This document shows positions 12,040 to 23,397 of a DNA stretch of 64,000 nt, piece after piece. The position numbers and the translations under genes were made by a program. The notes below the pieces were generated by a model. It was not told the origin of the DNA, ran no database searches, and was given only the letters and a program-made list of their open reading frames with translations. The DNA is from Boletus sp. NGJ. Its lineage: Eukaryota; Basidiomycota; Agaricomycetes; Boletales; Boletaceae. The stretch's first letter is position 1; each line of letters starts with the position of its first letter. Location of the stretch: the NCBI GenBank assembly GCA_019096195.1, contig JAGTXK010000242.1, positions 104,045-168,044 of the forward strand, in the 5' to 3' direction.

Positions 12040-12815
12040 ACGTCGTCGTGTTCACTACGCTCTTCCAGCCATGCTTGCTGCAAGTACCCAGCCATGTGTG
12101 CCCGTTACCACTGGCGCATTTATCTGGACATTGCACCGAGCGTGTATGTATAACTAGCGTTGTTGGCTAATGTTCATAATGTCATTGTTTGATGGCTCTC
12201 TCTGTGGTCGCGTCATGCTAGTTAGGAGGTGGAGTTGGCGAGTTGCACACTCTCATTGGTATGCTCCCAGAAAAAGACTCCATTCGTCGCTAATAAACCA
12301 AACGACTAACCCATGGGTCTTTGGCTGCGCGGTAAATAACGACATGCTCACCTTGATATACTGGATCAACAGCGTCGACCTCATCTATCTGACCCTCCTC
12401 TTTCACCTCTGTGCATTAGTGTCGTCGAACTTTTTTTTGGAAGAATGGTCCCTGCGCTTGCACTCACCCTCCTTTGAGTGCCTGATGTAGACCACGACTT
12501 TGTCTGGGTCTAACTTAGCCTCCAAGGCATGCTCTATTTCAAAGGTACTTTGGAACACGTTCCGTAAGAGATTAAGCCTCTGATCGTATGGGGCATCTGA
12601 TAGTCCCCTGGCGTCACCACCAAGACTGATGTTTCAATGCTCTGTACCAATTACGCCTGACTGCTTGCAAACATTCCGAATCCCATGAATGTTTTCGGAA
12701 TCAACTACGGTGCGGGTGTCACTCTTGTTATCGACCTGGCGACTCCTCGTGGTTTGTTCCCACCAGTGTCTTACCAATTCGACTGCCGCAAACCAGCTCT
12801 TCCGGGGGTCAGATT
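12040..12815. other. Downstream part of duplication unit 1
   Basis: No intact gene recognised. The segment from about 12430 to 12800 matches 16730-16970 (for example the shared run containing CCTTTGAGTG and, later, GTTGTTCCCACC-like sequence), so it belongs to the duplicated unit. A short coding-like patch around 12685-12800 cannot be assigned to a family. Confidence 0.45.
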
Positions 12816-13319
12816 GGCATTCGCCAGTGCTTGCTTTTCCTCGAGCGCCACTCGAAGTTGGCGTTTGAGAATGCCGACCTCCCTCGACTGTGCCTTATAA
12901 AGATGTTGGAGACTTGCTGATGCGGCCCGGGGAACAATCAGCTCCACGTCCTTGGCGTGTGTGAGAGGAGGGCGATGAATATCAAAATGTTCATCTTCCT
13001 CTCTGCGTGGTCTAAACTGTAGTTGCAAAACAGTGATGAGCACGTCTTTTCTCCTCTGTTTTTTTTTTTTTTTTTTTTTTTCACCTCATCTCTCATCTTG
13101 GTCCCTTCCCCTACCCTTGGGTACATGGATCCTTCGTCCTTGGTGGATGTAGTCAATCTTTTCTGGTGTTCTGTGCCATCCCGTCCTCGCTCCTCAGCAT
13201 CATGAGAGATCTGGGATTTAGATAGAGCGACTCGAGTCGCTCTCGTTTCGAATGTGGGAGGGGTAAGTAGCACCTCGAGCGGGCGACGACGACTGAGGCG
13301 TCATGATGACTGGAGCCAT
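12816..13319 (-). pseudogene. 5' fragment of the coiled-coil gene
   Basis: Copy of exon 1 and the beginning of exon 2 of the gene at 7101-8907. It starts at the ATG at 13319 (MAPVIMTPQ) but has a 2-nt deletion near 13225-13230 that brings a stop right after the RNESDSSRSI segment. The coiled-coil part stops matching at about 12816 (after ALANANL), the breakpoint of the tandem duplication. A run of about 19 T around 13060-13080 lies in the intron. Confidence 0.8.
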
Positions 13320-14075
13320 TGTCTGTCGTGTATCATCTCTCGGGATTGTCCCCGTACTCAAGATGGACGCCGTACCGGACGGGGAACAGACACTGGAACA
13401 ACGCCTCGGCTACGGCGGGAGGCGTCGTCGCCATAATTGCCAGTGTGTGGACGCGTAGACATGGATTCTATCAACTGAATGATGCGCCTAAGGAGTTGCA
13501 CATCCGAAAGCAACATGCAGGATGCCCAGCCAGTGGAGAACCGGCGACCTGAGTATAAAGCGGATGGGCAATGGGCCAGTTGAAAATGAGGCATCAAAAC
13601 TCACCGCTGTAATTCATATATCAGGCTGCAGGCCATCAAGCCACAGGGGGGGGGTTCTTAGAAGGACCCTCATAGGGAGCCTGAGCTTGAATGGTCGTAT
13701 CTATCATGGCCCATCAACATGATGTTGGTCAGGTGTTGAGCCTCACTTCCGAGTCTAGCAGGCAACGACTCAGACGTACTACGTCCTAGTCAACCGTCAT
13801 CTACTAAGTCTTGTCAAGTCTTGTACGGCGATAGTTCAAGTAGTGGCTTGTGGCTGCTTTGCACCTGGCACTCGCATTGACGAGAACGAACGTCTGACCC
13901 TCTGCAGACTATTGGTCTTGTTACCCTAACATGCGGCAGCCTTGACCTTGCGGCCTGCGTGCCTATCTGGTTCTCGACCTTTCCTCGCTGCTGTGGAACG
14001 CTGATCTCCGCTATCAGGGTATATAAACTATGCCCCAGCCTTACGAGTTACCCACTTCAGAATCGCAGACGAGCT

Positions 14076-16461
14076 ATGCTGAAGCGAAAACCATACACTG
14101 GGCTGACTCGTCAACTCGTCCTTGCATTTGATATCGGTACCACTTACAGTGGTATCTCATATTCTATCCTCCAGCCGGGGGAAATTCCCCAGCCTGAAGG
14201 GGTGATGAAGTAACTTTGCTCGCTTTCTGTCGTTTCATCCCTTCTTGACTCAGTTCTAGGTACCCTGGACAGGGACAAGTAGGCGACTACAAACTGCCAT
14301 CTATCATGTACTATGATCACATCGGAGATCTCAAAGCGGTAGGGTATGAGGCACTCAAGGATGAATTGGTCGAGGTGGCATTGGCCGAGGGATGGGTGAA
14401 GGTGGAATGGTGGGTCATCGACGGCTCGGCGACCCACTACTCATTCTGTACTCACGTGTCGTACCAGGTGGAAACTTCACCTCCGTCCAAAACATCTGTC
14501 CTCCGCGCACATCAAGGACAGCGATATTCCGCCCCTTCCATGCGGGAAATCTGTTGTCGATGTCCTGACAGATTTCATTAGATACCTTTTCCAGTGTGCC
14601 GAAACTTACATTCAGGAATCGTACCCAAGATATATATGGCTATCGGTCAAGGATGAGATCCAGTTCATCTTTACGCATCCCAATGGCTGGGAGGGTGCGC
14701 AGCAACAAATGATTCGACGTGCGATTGTCCTTGCTGGGCTTGTCCCCCACTCCCGATGGACATGCTCGTGTGCGTTTCTTGACGGAGGGTGAAGCAGGTC
14801 TCCACTTTTGCATCTGGGACCTGTTCGCGTCGGGGGTACCTGATCAAGAACAGTATCCTCAGGGTCAAGGGGTGGTTGTCATTGATGCTGGCGGTGGTAC
14901 CCTCGACTTGAGCATGTATTCGATGAAGTTCGATCCGACGTCGTTTGAGGAGATCGCACCTGCAGAATGTAAGCCTTATTGTACTGTGATGACATTTCTT
15001 CTCATTTTTATCTCCAGGCCGTCTCCAGGGTTCAGTATTCGTTACGCGCAGAGCAAATGGGCTGTTGCAAAGTATGTGATGTTTTCACTGTCTCCTACCT
15101 GTATGCTGATGGGCTTGAAATACAGAAAAGCTTCGAGGCTCGCGTTATTCCAGCCCAAAAATGATAGACGACATCATGAACACATTCGACCAGACAACAA
15201 AACTTCATATCTGTAATGCTGAGCAACCGGCCTACATCAAGGTGGGCAGTCTCCGCGAGAACGATTTGGAGCATGACATTAAAGCTGGAAAATTGAGACT
15301 TTTGGGGTAAGATCTCTGTCCTACACACTGACGAAATTCTTGTGATGACCAATTGCTGTACCTCTAGGCAAGAAGTCACCAAACTATTCGACGACTCCAT
15401 CAGCGCTGTCATCAATGCGTTTGAACAGCAACGCAACTATGTGACCGTGCCCATCACCGTGGGTGCCACTCTCCGCGTCTGAATACAGACACTGGATTCA
15501 TATTCGTGATTCTAGATGGCGTTCCTTATCGGTGGGTTCGGAGCGAGCGATTGGCTCTGGTCACAGCTCCAGTCGTATTTCAAGTCACAAGGTATCGAGC
15601 TTTCCCGTCCGAGTAGAGTGTGCGTGTTCGTCTTGTCCGGGCATAGGGAAAGAATTTTATTGATAGGATACAGTCATAAAGCGGTCCCCGATGGCGCCCT
15701 TTCGTTCCTTGTCGATCACCTTGTGAAAGCGCGTGTTGCACGTGCCACATACGGCACGGGGTGTACAGTCAAGGTCGACGAAGATGACCCTGAGCATCTT
15801 TCGAGGAGGGAAACCTGGTTCATGAGTGCATCTGGAGAGCTTCATGTCCCAAAGGCATTTAAGGGAATTCTACGCAAGGTGGGTTCCGGGTCCTTCGTCA
15901 AGGGACATTTGACGGCGACACAATAATGTTTTTGCAGGGTGTTCAAACCAATGAACAAAAGGAATTCCGTCATTCATTTTACCATGCTAGAGCAGCTCAG
16001 TCGGACTTTGGCGACGAGTTGCTATCCATCTTGTGCTATCGAGGCACTTTGCCAGATCCACAATGGACGGATCGCGACCAAGGCAAGTTCCTCGTCACCT
16101 CTGTAATCGCTTTCTAAATCGATTCTACCAGACTCGTTCTCAACACTCTGCAGTGTTCGTCTTGATCTACGCGAGGCAGCAAAAACTTTGATCCCAACGA
16201 GAAAGGTATCAGGGCAAGAGGGCTTTTTCTATAGCCTCAACTTTGATGTGATCATTTTGTTCGGGAGCACGGAGTTCAGTGCGCAAGTCGCGTGGAAGGT
16301 GAATGTAAGCTTATCGAAACTAAGCTCTTGACGTTTCCTGATGTCATTATGATTTTGTCAGGGCGCCGAGACGAGGTAAGACATGCTCTGGTGATTTTTT
16401 TTTGGTCCTGTCTGACTTCTGTGACAGAAGCCCTGTGACGATGATATACGATGAAGACTGA
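14076..16461 (+). pseudogene. Hsp70-like second copy, inactivated
   Basis: Copy of the Hsp70-like gene at 9665-12039. Promoter, start (MLKRKPYTG), phosphate motifs (DIGTTYSG, VIDAGGGTLDLS), adenosine motif and the last exon (ending SPVTMIYDED) are preserved. Two lesions are visible. A net 2-nt deletion at about 14745 shifts the frame and leads to a stop before the phosphate-2 motif. The acceptor of the fourth intron is changed from CTGACAG to CTGATGG at about 15107-15113, and the next AG gives a frame with a stop. Together these indicate a pseudogene, unless the assembly is wrong at both sites. The GC-AG intron is kept with a perfect GCAAGT donor. Confidence 0.8.
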
Positions 16462-17510
16462 ACGTCGTCGTGTTCCCTACACCCTTCCAGCCACGCTTGG
16501 TGCAGGTACCCAGCCAAGTGTGCCCGTTACCATTGGCGCATTTATCTGGGCATTGCACAGAGCGTATATCCATCACTAGCGTTGTTCGTTAATGTTCTGG
16601 GTGTCATCGCCTGATTGTTAATAATAGCAGTCTTTGTGGTCACAATTAGCTGCCCGCGACATCCTAGTGGTAGAGTCGGTGAGTAGCACACTGTGAATGG
16701 TATGCTCCAGAAAGACTTTTTTTCTTTTGGAAGAATGGTCTCTACGCTTGCACTTGCGCTCCTTTGAGTGTCTCATCTAGACCATCCTGGATCTCGTGAA
16801 TGTTGTCGGATTCGACTACCGTATGGGCGCCACTCTTTGTGTCGGCCTGGCGCCGGCTCCCTCGTGGGTTGTTCCCACCGGCGTTTCTACCAATTTCTAC
16901 CAATTCGACTGCCTGGCGGTATCGGACAGTCCGTAGCACCCTGTTGGTCACTCAAATTCGCCGCCAGAACATAACTGACGCGATGGCGCACGTCAGCGCG
17001 TTCGGCGCATTTTCAAGTCGGCGCAGTACTTGAACGAGGTGAGCGTTAACGATGCATCCGACGGTAACAACGTTCCGTACAACAGCCTGACTACCTCCCC
17101 AGATTCACGCAGCCTGATCGGGGTACCGAATTCCTTCGCCTGTTGTTCTTGAGCAAGAGATCGAGTCGAACAATTTGCTTCTTGTCGCGCGGGGTGTGAA
17201 CTCGGAGAACTGCAACTTGCAAGTCCGAACAGATCTGTCCTTTTGATTCATGACAAGGCAGTAGCGCTCCAAACACGCCTTGGAATAATTGCTTTAGTTA
17301 ACTAGCACGGTCCTGTTGTGACTCAGTCGTTTAAATAGTTTTCCACTGACGAGGGACCTTTCCCCAGTAATCACCGGCTGCCGTGGGCTCCCTGATCCAT
17401 TCCGATTGCTTAGTCAGCGTCTGTTCTGCCACTCTTTCCAATCCGACCACGCACGGCTTCCACCTGTTGTTTTCTTCCACTCACTCATTCCTTTTGGTAC
17501 ATGACTGCGT
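16462..17510. other. Downstream flank of unit 2 and Kei1 5' region
   Basis: The first half repeats the flank of unit 1. From about 16770 to 17150 there are short coding-like patches (for example VPYNSLTTSP between GT/AG-like sites near 17040-17100) that could be remnants of an unidentified gene; I could not assemble an ORF. The last 200 bp are the Kei1 promoter region. Confidence 0.4.
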
Positions 17511-18528
17511 ATGAAACTGATGCTTCGTCCCATCTCCACTTTCCTCGGTGTCCTGGACCTCAAGACTGGCGTCACGATCGCACTACTGTTCGCAGTAAGT
17601 TGTGTTTCCCATCTACCCCCAAAAGGGACGCCACACGTCCAAATGCTCAACGTGTCATTAGCTCTTTAACAAAGCGGCTGGCGTTTACGGTCTCATTTCA
17701 GTTCTGATGGGCGCCGGGGGGTCGTTTGCGCAGCTAAGCCTGTACCTATACTCCCTCCTCGGTTTGGTCGCGCTCGGATGGGGACTCAAGGCAATCAAGG
17801 AGGTCAGTCCTCCCGATTTTCACCACCTATTGTCCCTGTTCGTGTGATTCAAATCCCATTTGCATGTCATGCTTTCTCTTCGGGGAAAAAAAAAGGAGAA
17901 CGCCCAACAGACGCTCTATTTCGCACATCTCTTTTTCGTCGATCACATGTTCTCGACGGCCTGGACGCTCTTCTTTGCTGTCGCGTGGTGGGTATATACG
18001 CCACATGATGGTCGACAAGTAGCCAATTCAGCTGCGCAAGAGGCAATTCGACTCGGTGCTGGGGTGAATCAGACCATGACCGAAGCGCAGTTGGCTGCAG
18101 CAGCCAATATTCTTTGGAACGAAGAGAAGGGCGTCGCAGCCACGGTGATCGTCCTGTCTTGGTTTGCAAAGGTGAGATGCATCATGGTTTTATCCATGGA
18201 CGTTGGCCAATCTTGCCATGGATAGATATACTTTGCGCTCCTGCTATACTCGTATGCGACGCATCTACGCAGGGGCACGTTTAACGCGATTCGGAATTGG
18301 CGTTTACGTTCCTCGGTGCCTACTGGTTATGATCCAGCATTCATGGAGGAGGAAGATGACAATGAAGAGTTCTACTTGTCTTCTTTGGGAACACGCCAAC
18401 CCAATGGCACCTCTCCACATTTACCCGACTTCGTTAGCACGCCGGGAAGGAATGAACGTCATTCCGCAAAACAGAGTCGAAGCTCACTAGGAAAATTTAC
18501 CATATCCGTGCAGGGCAACGGTCGATAA
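17511..18528 (+). CDS. KEI1: IPC synthase regulatory subunit Kei1
   Basis: Homologue of Kei1, the Golgi membrane subunit needed with Aur1 for inositol phosphorylceramide synthase activity in fungal sphingolipid synthesis (family knowledge). Four exons: 17511-17594, 17662-17802, 17896-18171, 18226-18528; 267 aa. The start MKLMLRPISTFLGVLDLKTG and the first helix (GVTIALLFA) are diagnostic, followed by hydrophobic helices (LSLYLYSLLGLVALGWGL; MFSTAWTLFFAVAWWVYTPH; ATVIVLSWFAKIYFALLLYS). The cytosolic tail from about residue 190 is acidic then Ser-rich. An ATG ten bases upstream (17501) is in another frame. It converges on the sirtuin gene, whose stop is 332 bp away. Confidence 0.9.
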
Positions 18529-18860
18529 TACTATCTTACTTATCCCCTAACATGTCATACGGACGCATATCCTGACGAGCCGTTTTTCTCTGATTCATGC
18601 AGGTGCATAGCGTCGGAACAAATCGTTCACGAGATGTACAGCAATAGCAATCACATTCCCAGGGTAGTGTCAACTGACTCGCGCTTTCTTCGCCGCAGGC
18701 TTTCGATGGCTCTTTGACTGAACGGAAGCCCCGTTCATAGTGTTGGTATATCTCTCCTTTATATCTTCCACCCATTTACCCCCTTCCGCGCCATTGAACA
18801 GCCAAACGTGGCTGCATTCTAGGTCAGTAGCATGATCAAAATCCCTAGCACAAAGCCACG
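18529..18860. other. Convergent 3' region, Kei1/sirtuin
   Basis: Spacer of 332 bp between two converging stops. No gene seen; presumably the 3' UTRs and terminators of both neighbours. Confidence 0.5.
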
Positions 18861-21289
18861 TTACCTCCCTAAGACTCTCGCGGGCTCTGCTCGACACAAC
18901 ATTTCGCTGGACGTTCTCTTCCTGTTTGTCTGAAACCGTGCCACTTTGAGTCCACCTTTGGGATCTGGACGGGGCGAAAGGCCCCATTGCAGCTGCTCGC
19001 ATAAATGGTGCACAATCTCGTCGGCATCACCAAGAAGAACAATCTGAAAACGTCTTTCGAGTCAAGCCCTTTAGCAACGAGATGACGTACATCAGGATTG
19101 ATGTGCCTTATCGGTGTCTTGTTGATAAGGATCTGATTGGCAAGGAGTGATCCCTCGTATGTAAATGACTCTCTTGGACTGTTCACTGACCTGCGGCACG
19201 GAATGTGGTAAATGAGCTATGTCAGGTCAGGTCAGCAGTTTGGTAGGACTCAATAAAGTCGAACGTACACAGAATCTCGGATACGGGAGACACCTTGAGC
19301 GATGTGCCGATGACTAACAAGAGATCAACCTTGTCTCGGTCATCCAACAGCGCTTGATCGAAGTTGTCCGTAAGTTTCTCCCCAAAGAACGTAATGTCAG
19401 GCTGTGAAGGTCGAAGGCGTACGTCAAGGGGCTTCTTCACTGACAGCGTTCGGAAGGATACCTTCATCACGCCTACAGGTAGATCGTCGCTCTCATCGCT
19501 ATCGTCCTCCCATTCGTTCCTTCTTTTCCCCTTCTTCCTTGCAGGTTTGCTCTTTTGGGCCGCAGCAGCCTTGTGTGCCTCCAAGCATGCTTTGCAGTAT
19601 GGGACGCGCTGGTCGAGGATTTCACGCTCAATTTCGATGCCTGGAACCTTGATTCGGCATTGAAGACAAGTAGCTGTCTTGAAGGAGCCGTGACATTGCA
19701 AGACGCGTGTGATGCCCGCGATGGACTCGAGCGTGTCGATGTTTTGCGTGTAATTCTGTGTGCAGTTTGATCGGTCGCTCGCCGTTAGGGCTAAACTAGA
19801 CCAAATACGTGGTGTACATACCCGAAGGAGCTACGACCCAAGCGTGGAATTTGTTCGTGACCACACTTGTGAGATTCAGTGAAAACAGTACCTTGTTTTT
19901 GTCTTCCAGGAGTTTGATGAATCGGTGACAAGGGGAGGGTATGAAATTAGATGGATATATTTGACTTGGACCATGTTGTCAGGAATTTGGTGTTTCCTGG
20001 CAGAGTAGATCTTACCTTGCGAAGGAGCTTTGCGGAAAGTGTTAGTTACCGTCCCTCGAGACTCAGATGAAGAAGTGCACTCACTAGAATACTGGATTAT
20101 TGGAGCAATGTGATGGAAGGGTGGTTAGAACGGTCCCAAGGCAGACAGAGCAGTTTTACCTGTGGGGTTTTCTTTGAAGTAGTGTATATCGAACCTGAGT
20201 GATGTTTAAAAGGCCGGTTTGATCCTGAGGAGCAAACGACGAACATTTGCTGAGGGTCGTCCAAGTCATATTGACCCTTTTCCTTCAGTGTCGCATAGAG
20301 GCCGTTGCGGGACCTAAAGTCCGGGATACCACAAGAGACACCTAGAGATGCTCAGGAAGTATGCGCGCGAATCGAAAGAAAGGTCACGTACTAATGCCCG
20401 CACCGGTCAGTACCATAATACGTTTCGAGTTGATTATGAGAGAGACCGCGTCGGAAATCGTATTGTATTGTGGAAGTTTTTCTCTTAGATGCAGTCTTGC
20501 CCAGAGTTCAGTCCAAAAGGCTTCTGCCAATTCGTCGACAGTCGACTCACTCTCTCGATATTGCCACTCTGAGGAAGAACAACAGCGTCTTTGGAAGCTT
20601 GTTTCTAAGTTCTGGACACTGCGTGGAATGTTGAAATAAAGACACGGAGGAAAGGAAGAAAGCCGTGACATACTAGACTAATACCAAATGCAAATAGTAG
20701 TTTGACAATAGGTATATCTTGTACGAGGACATATTCTCGAACGAATGAACTCATTCCTGGGCATGGTGAGTCACTAAGCCGTGATGTGGCTAGGTAAAGC
20801 ACTCACCGCGTTCCTTGAGATGGTGCATCATTTTCCGAATTTCGTCCTTGGTCCAAGCCTCTATAGCTGAATGTGGCTATGAGTTACATGTCACCGTAAA
20901 GAGCGGGATGGCGATAGAAAGAGGACATCACAGTTCGCGAATTATCACACCTACCCACCTTCTTCTTCCAAGGCACGGAGATCAGAAGTGTCAATGCCAC
21001 CGTCCTCGAGGTCTGCGATGCCAACTACTGCAGGAGTGCATTTCTCTTGTACAAGGAGAGAAAGATCTTCCGTGTCTGAGGTTTCCGTATCACTGTCGAG
21101 CTCAGTCATCTCAGTGGAGACATCCTCGCTAAGTCCCTCCAAGAGGTCCTCGATGGTGTCGGGGTCCACGTCGACGTCCTCTGTAGCGTTAAGGAACGCG
21201 CGGAGCTGCAGGGCGTGTAATGGGCTCAGTGGTTTGGATTCCGTGTCCCCATCTTGGCTCGGGGGTTTGTGCGGTCCTGGGTCACTCAT
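18861..21289 (-). CDS. Sir2/SIRT1-like NAD+-dependent deacetylase
   Basis: Class I sirtuin (Hst1/Sir2/SIRT1 type), predicted to remove acetyl groups from histones and other proteins using NAD+. Fifteen exons on the minus strand: 21289-20959, 20866-20807, 20756-20674, 20618-20551, 20483-20392, 20341-20245, 20194-20160, 20091-20085, 20027-20016, 19964-19892, 19830-19822, 19755-19269, 19216-19191, 19132-19091, 19043-18861; 1605 nt, 534 aa, every phase consistent. Motifs in order: [21 protein letters not shown], the catalytic His in QCHGSF, zinc cysteines CLQC and [26 protein letters not shown]. Residues 1-110 are acidic and disordered; a Lys-rich insert (about 340-370) follows the zinc site. Exons 8, 9 and 11 are micro-exons of 7, 12 and 9 nt; together they supply V-F-Y, S-F-A and L-L-R of the conserved core. 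Confidence 0.9.
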
Positions 21290-21453
21290 CCGTTTACCGG
21301 CGATAGTCAAAAGAACATGCACTTTGTAGTGTCACTGTCAATCAATACTCACAAGTCACGTGAGGCGGTATTTCTGCAACACGTGATCGGTAGGTTATAA
21401 GGTGCAGCTGGCGCGAATATGACTCTCGACGTACTTCTTTCTCGTCGATCATC
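21290..21453. promoter_or_regulatory. Divergent promoter, sirtuin/F-box gene
   Basis: 164 bp between the sirtuin start (minus) and the F-box gene start (plus). No clear TATA box or operator visible; its role as a shared promoter is inferred from layout. Confidence 0.4.
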
Positions 21454-22884
21454 ATGACGGTACGATGCACAGACGACTCGAACATATTTGATTTCTTCCC
21501 TTCCTCTCCGAGTTCGCACAGGTTCACTTCCCCACCCCTGGCGGAATGTCAGGCGGTCACGGTGTTTATTGATGACCTCAACTTGGTCGTTCCGAAACGG
21601 CGCACTCTACCCCTGGAGCTGATTGAATACATCATAAAGCTTTTCCACCAACGATATCGCTCGTTCCGTGCTCTCCGGGCTTTGTCGGAGGCCAGCTCTC
21701 AGTTCCGGGTGATAGCCCTGCGGAGATACATGACCTCTCTGGATATACATTCCGCGAAACAGCTTACCTCCCTCTCTAAGATGCATATATGCATGCTGTC
21801 GCGCAATTCTACATGGGACTGCGTAGGGCTTCACTGGGTAAAGTAAGCAGAGCGCATATATGCTGCGGATGACCACCCTTTAGCCTGTTTCATCCAGGCA
21901 TTTAACAGCACAATCCGGTGATCTCGCAAAGGCACCTTGGAGACCAAGTCTTATGGGCAGTTTGCGGACCCTCCATATCTCTTTCGGAGCGGAAGTGAGG
22001 TCAACACAGAAGATTCGCTCGAAGCAAATATTCGTCATCCCTTTGACGAATTCACCGATGATTCACCTCACCTCGCTAACCCTCACAGAGTTATGGCGCA
22101 TTGATGTCTTGCTCTTGAGCATGTTGTCTGGGGCTTTTCCGGGATTAATGACCCTTCATCTCAGTTGTTCCGAACACCTCGACGTGTCGTGTTGCTGGAC
22201 TTGCTTTGAAGACAGCTCTTCGGCTGTCGTTCACTCTCCTATACCTAACCATTTTCCAACAGTGGCAACATTAACGGTACGTTTACCCACCCGCTACTCA
22301 TTGATTATAAAACACTCTCGCAGAGCGCATTCGCAAAAGCACTGAAACAACTTACCAAGTTGACCGATCTCCACCTGGGAATCTTTCTCTCGGACGAAGA
22401 GATGCTCAACAACCACATCGACCACTATGACAGTCCAAGAGCCTATTCACGCATCGTTCGTACTACCTTTGGTCAGGATCGCGACCTGACACGCGCGGGA
22501 CTGGTCCTTAGTCAATCAGAATCCCCGAGTACCGCAAGCCTCGGGCATGTGTCTTTGACGGAAGACGAGGAAGACGTTGATAATTCGAAAGCCGCGGCGA
22601 ACATGACATTTGACGAGGTACCACCCTTCCCCCATGGACCTGAATTATGTCCGATTTGCTCGATCGTGGTTTCTGCCCCCGATGTGCGTACACGCGAACT
22701 CGAAGCAAGCTTGGCGCTCGCTCAGAAGCTCAAGTCCCTAAAAACAATAAGCTGGAGCTCGTTCTTTGCGTGGAAACTCCCCTCTGATGACGAAAGGAGG
22801 ATCGGAGACTGGCAAAGGGTGACCAAAGTGTACGTTCTGCGTAGTGGCGGGAGAGTGCGAGTAAGAAGACGACCTTGGGACTAG
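21454..22884 (+). CDS. F-box protein with LRR-like C-terminus
   Basis: Predicted substrate adaptor of an SCF ubiquitin ligase, of a family expanded in Agaricomycetes. Three exons: 21454-21842, 21898-22276, 22324-22884; 442 aa with matching phases (donor GTAAGC, acceptor CCAG; donor GTACGT, acceptor GCAG). The F-box lies at about residues 48-90 (RRTLPLELIEYIIKLFHQRY followed by RALRALSEASSQFRVIALRR). The rest holds irregular leucine-rich segments (LRTLHISF, LTSLTLTELWRIDVLLLSML, LTKLTDLHLGIFL). The end, YVLRSGGRVRVRRRPWD, is basic. The target is unknown. Confidence 0.8.
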
Positions 22885-23397
22885 TTGGCGTCGTCCATAC
22901 AAGCACCGTCCGCAGACGTCAGTAGGTCGTCGGGTTCTCGTAGTACTCGGGTCTTGCGCACTTACTTTGCCATGGCCCTAGTTCTCGTCTGCGCTTATGC
23001 TTTGCAACTCGTTAGGAAATGTACAACAAACGAACTGTGACAGTGTTGACATTTACGGCAGGAGTCGACTTGAGAAACACGCGCCATTAGGGAAGTACCG
23101 AAGCACATATTTGACATTGTGGCGGCGCAGAGGTGGACATCGTTGTGGGCGAACAATGGAAGGTAATGAGCCATTCGGAAGCAATCACCTCCACACCTCG
23201 ATTGGGAACAACCCACAGATCTGCGAGGGCCGGTGGCGACAGACCACAAAACAATAATGATAAGAGGATGTCATGCATTCTTCAGACTTTTCGAGTGGCA
23301 AGAGGCAATCCCCCCCTCTGACACACATCAACACCCCAATTTTAGTCCCTTCGCGATCCCCTCCCCTCCCGCTTTATCAATAATTTAATCAACTAAC
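22885..23397. other. Intergenic
   Basis: 512 bp without a convincing gene. A C/T-rich stretch just before 23397 precedes the start of the next gene and may be its promoter or 5' UTR. Confidence 0.45.

Larger units (their letters stand above)
8352..12800. repeat. Tandem segmental duplication, unit 1
   Basis: Direct repeat unit of about 4.4 kb. It contains the 5' part of the coiled-coil gene, the divergent promoter, the complete Hsp70-like gene and about 750 bp downstream. Unit 2 starts near 12815 and extends to about 17000; the offset is 4,411 at the Hsp70-like start and 4,422 at its stop. The left breakpoint falls inside the coiled-coil gene, so unit 2 keeps only a fragment of that gene. Confidence 0.85.
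12815..17000. repeat. Tandem segmental duplication, unit 2
   Basis: Second unit of the 4.4-kb direct repeat: a coiled-coil gene fragment, the divergent promoter (with TATATAAA at 14020-14027), an Hsp70-like copy and the downstream flank. Both genes carry inactivating changes, whereas those of unit 1 do not. Confidence 0.85.
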
